Of a stretch of DNA of 21,900 nucleotides, positions 20,688 to 21,900 are shown one piece after another. The stretch's first letter is position 1. Each line of letters starts with the position of its first letter. The position numbers were made by a program, and so were the translations under genes. Source of the stretch: JBBKWJ01 sp037968895. Its GTDB lineage: Bacteria; Actinomycetota; Acidimicrobiia; Acidimicrobiales; SZUA-35. The notes beneath the pieces were generated by a model. It was given only the letters and a program-made list of their open reading frames with translations, made no database searches and had not been told where the DNA came from. The DNA lies in assembly GCA_037968895.1 (NCBI GenBank), contig JBBKWJ010000278.1:1-21900 (forward strand), given 5' to 3'.

Positions 20688-21850
20688 GCTGCCTTCGGTT
20701 CAGGAACGCCGACCGCCACGAGAAGCAATGACACAGCCGCTAGCCCTGTAGAGAGGCCCATCACTGCCCCAAAGCCTCGTTGTTCATAAAGGATGCTCCC
20801 CGTGAAACTCCCCGTCGCTCGAGCGAGCGTAACGAGTCCGATTGCCGCGCCTATTGTGGCACCTCTGGCTGCTGGGTTTAGTTCGGCAATGAGAGGAAGC
20901 GCCGAGACGAACACGAACTCGAAGCCGAGAAACGCAAGACCAAGTCCGAAAAGCCCAAGCCACAATGGCGGGCCCGGTACGAGAGCGAGTCCGGTAATCG
21001 CCACGAGCTGCACAACCGAACCAATGATTATCGAGTTTCGTTTGCCGAGTTGGTCGGTGAATCGGGCGCTGCCAATGGTTGCTGTCGCTTCGACAAGGCC
21101 GATCGTGATGACCGCAAAACCAACGCGTGCGGGACTAAAGCCATAGGTGTCTTCGAGCCAAAGCCCATGGGTGACAACGACGTACTGACTGCTCATCGCT
21201 ACCATGGCGATAGCGCCACTCGTGAAAACGACTGGCCGAGTGAGTCGAAGTTTTCCTTGCTCCCGGTCTTCATGAGCGAGCGTCGTGACCAGCGTGTGCC
21301 GCACGCCGAACGCGACTGGTACGCCCACGGCACCGAGGACGGCTGGCGCTGCCCGCCAGCTCAATCCGCCAATCAGGAGGCCGCAGATGGGTATACCGAC
21401 GAGGGCCGCCGCGGCCCAGGTGAGCTCGGTCATACCCACCGCCCGCCCCCGCATGTCGTAGGCCACCTCGTGTCCGATCCACGAGTTCATAGCGATGTCA
21501 AAGAGGACCTTCGAGAAGCCGAAGACGAGCGTTCCGATTACGAACGGCCACGCACCAAATGCGCTGAGCATGAGCGCGACAACGGCGAGAATCACGCCGG
21601 TTCGCATTAGTCGTTCGGTGCCTCTGGTATCGGCAAGCTTCCCGATTGCTGGCGCCGTAAGGCCTGAAAGGTCACGCAACGCCAGAAGCGCTCCGATGCC
21701 TTCGACCGAGAAGCCGGTGCCGCGAGAAAGAGGGCCAAGGAACGAATAGGGGAACCGGTTTCCAGTGTTGCTGATAAATCGAGCGCCAAGGATCCACGGC
21801 AGCGCGTTGCGGACGGCGGGGCGAAAGTCGCTGAGGGGGTGGCGGGGCAT
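20684..21850 (-). CDS. MFS-family transporter
   Basis: The 388-residue protein (from the ATG at 21850) has about twelve hydrophobic helices in two halves with the MFS loop motif after helix 2 (GKLADTRGTERLM) and a similar one in the second half (ARFTDQLGKRN). Substrate cannot be read from the sequence; the style is that of efflux-type MFS proteins. The frame is open to an ATG at 21892, which would add a hydrophilic 14-residue tail; 21850 is preferred because the conserved first helix starts shortly after it. No clear ribosome-binding site precedes either codon. A TTGACA at 21898-21893 could be a -35 box, which would put the transcript start near 21850 and make it leaderless. It is the first gene of an operon with the M1 peptidase and the NadD-like gene. 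Confidence 0.9.
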   Translation of the reverse strand: MPRHPLSDFRPAVRNALPWILGARFISNTGNRFPYSFLGPLSRGTGFSVEGIGALLALRDLSGLTAPAIGKLADTRGTERLMRTGVILAVVALMLSAFGAWPFVIGTLVFGFSKVLFDIAMNSWIGHEVAYDMRGRAVGMTELTWAAAALVGIPICGLLIGGLSWRAAPAVLGAVGVPVAFGVRHTLVTTLAHEDREQGKLRLTRPVVFTSGAIAMVAMSSQYVVVTHGLWLEDTYGFSPARVGFAVITIGLVEATATIGSARFTDQLGKRNSIIIGSVVQLVAITGLALVPGPPLWLGLFGLGLAFLGFEFVFVSALPLIAELNPAARGATIGAAIGLVTLARATGSFTGSILYEQRGFGAVMGLSTGLAAVSLLLVAVGVPEPKAA

Positions 21851-21900
21851 CGGTGTAGTTCTATCGGGTATTTCCGGCCATGCTGAGGGCATGTCAACAG

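Noticed and set aside
1..21900. Mobile elements, tRNA or rRNA genes.
   Set aside because: No transposase, integrase, terminal inverted repeats, target duplications or tRNA-like cloverleaf segments were recognised.

Overview
The window reads as a chromosomal segment of a high-coding-density, moderately GC-rich actinobacterium, most plausibly an Acidimicrobiia-like lineage. This is an inference from protein style, GTG/TTG starts, lipobox lipoproteins and the absence of any clear foreign element; no rRNA or other phylogenetic marker is present. I found no tRNA, rRNA, CRISPR, insertion sequence or phage gene. No stretch over 300 bases lacks a gene. The longest gaps are about 140 bases (10905-11042), 126 bases (5293-5418), 101 bases (15680-15780) and 98 bases (18055-18152).

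Left part (1-8706): a 5'-truncated class III (LigB/HpaD-type) extradiol dioxygenase and an unknown single-pass membrane protein with a Glu/Pro/Val pentapeptide repeat come first. They are followed by a divergent seven-gene catabolic cluster. The minus-strand arm runs from a PuuD-type gamma-glutamyl hydrolase through a second class I glutamine-amidotransferase-like protein and an EamA transporter to an HpaE-like aldehyde dehydrogenase. The plus-strand arm holds a NicX-like (2,5-dihydroxypyridine 5,6-dioxygenase family) ring-cleavage enzyme, a glutamine-synthetase-like ligase and a short-chain dehydrogenase. The two arms share one intergenic region with an inverted repeat inside a candidate promoter. 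My reading is a pathway in which an amine or N-heteroaromatic compound is imported, gamma-glutamylated, oxidised, de-glutamylated and ring-opened. The combination of Puu/aniline-type gamma-glutamylation genes with a NicX-type dioxygenase is the most interesting feature of the window; the substrate is unknown.

Middle (8715-15679): a large secreted beta-propeller protein with duplicated C-terminal Fn3-like modules is encoded on the minus strand. Divergent from it is a three-subunit molybdenum hydroxylase operon (FAD, 2Fe-2S and Mo subunits, overlapping genes). Its large subunit lacks the CO-dehydrogenase cysteine loop and carries an unusual insert of about 60-65 residues. It could hydroxylate an aldehyde or an N-heterocycle, and so could be functionally linked to the NicX-like gene. 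A small lipoprotein is convergent with it; the two stop codons share one CTAG.

Right part (15722-21850): two near-identical palindromic repeats lie just past the stop of lon. The Lon protease gene is divergent from a small protein with a putative ribbon-helix-helix C-terminus; their candidate promoters overlap across one inverted repeat. A minus-strand operon follows, encoding an MFS transporter, an M1 metallopeptidase lipoprotein and a NadD-like nucleotidyltransferase.
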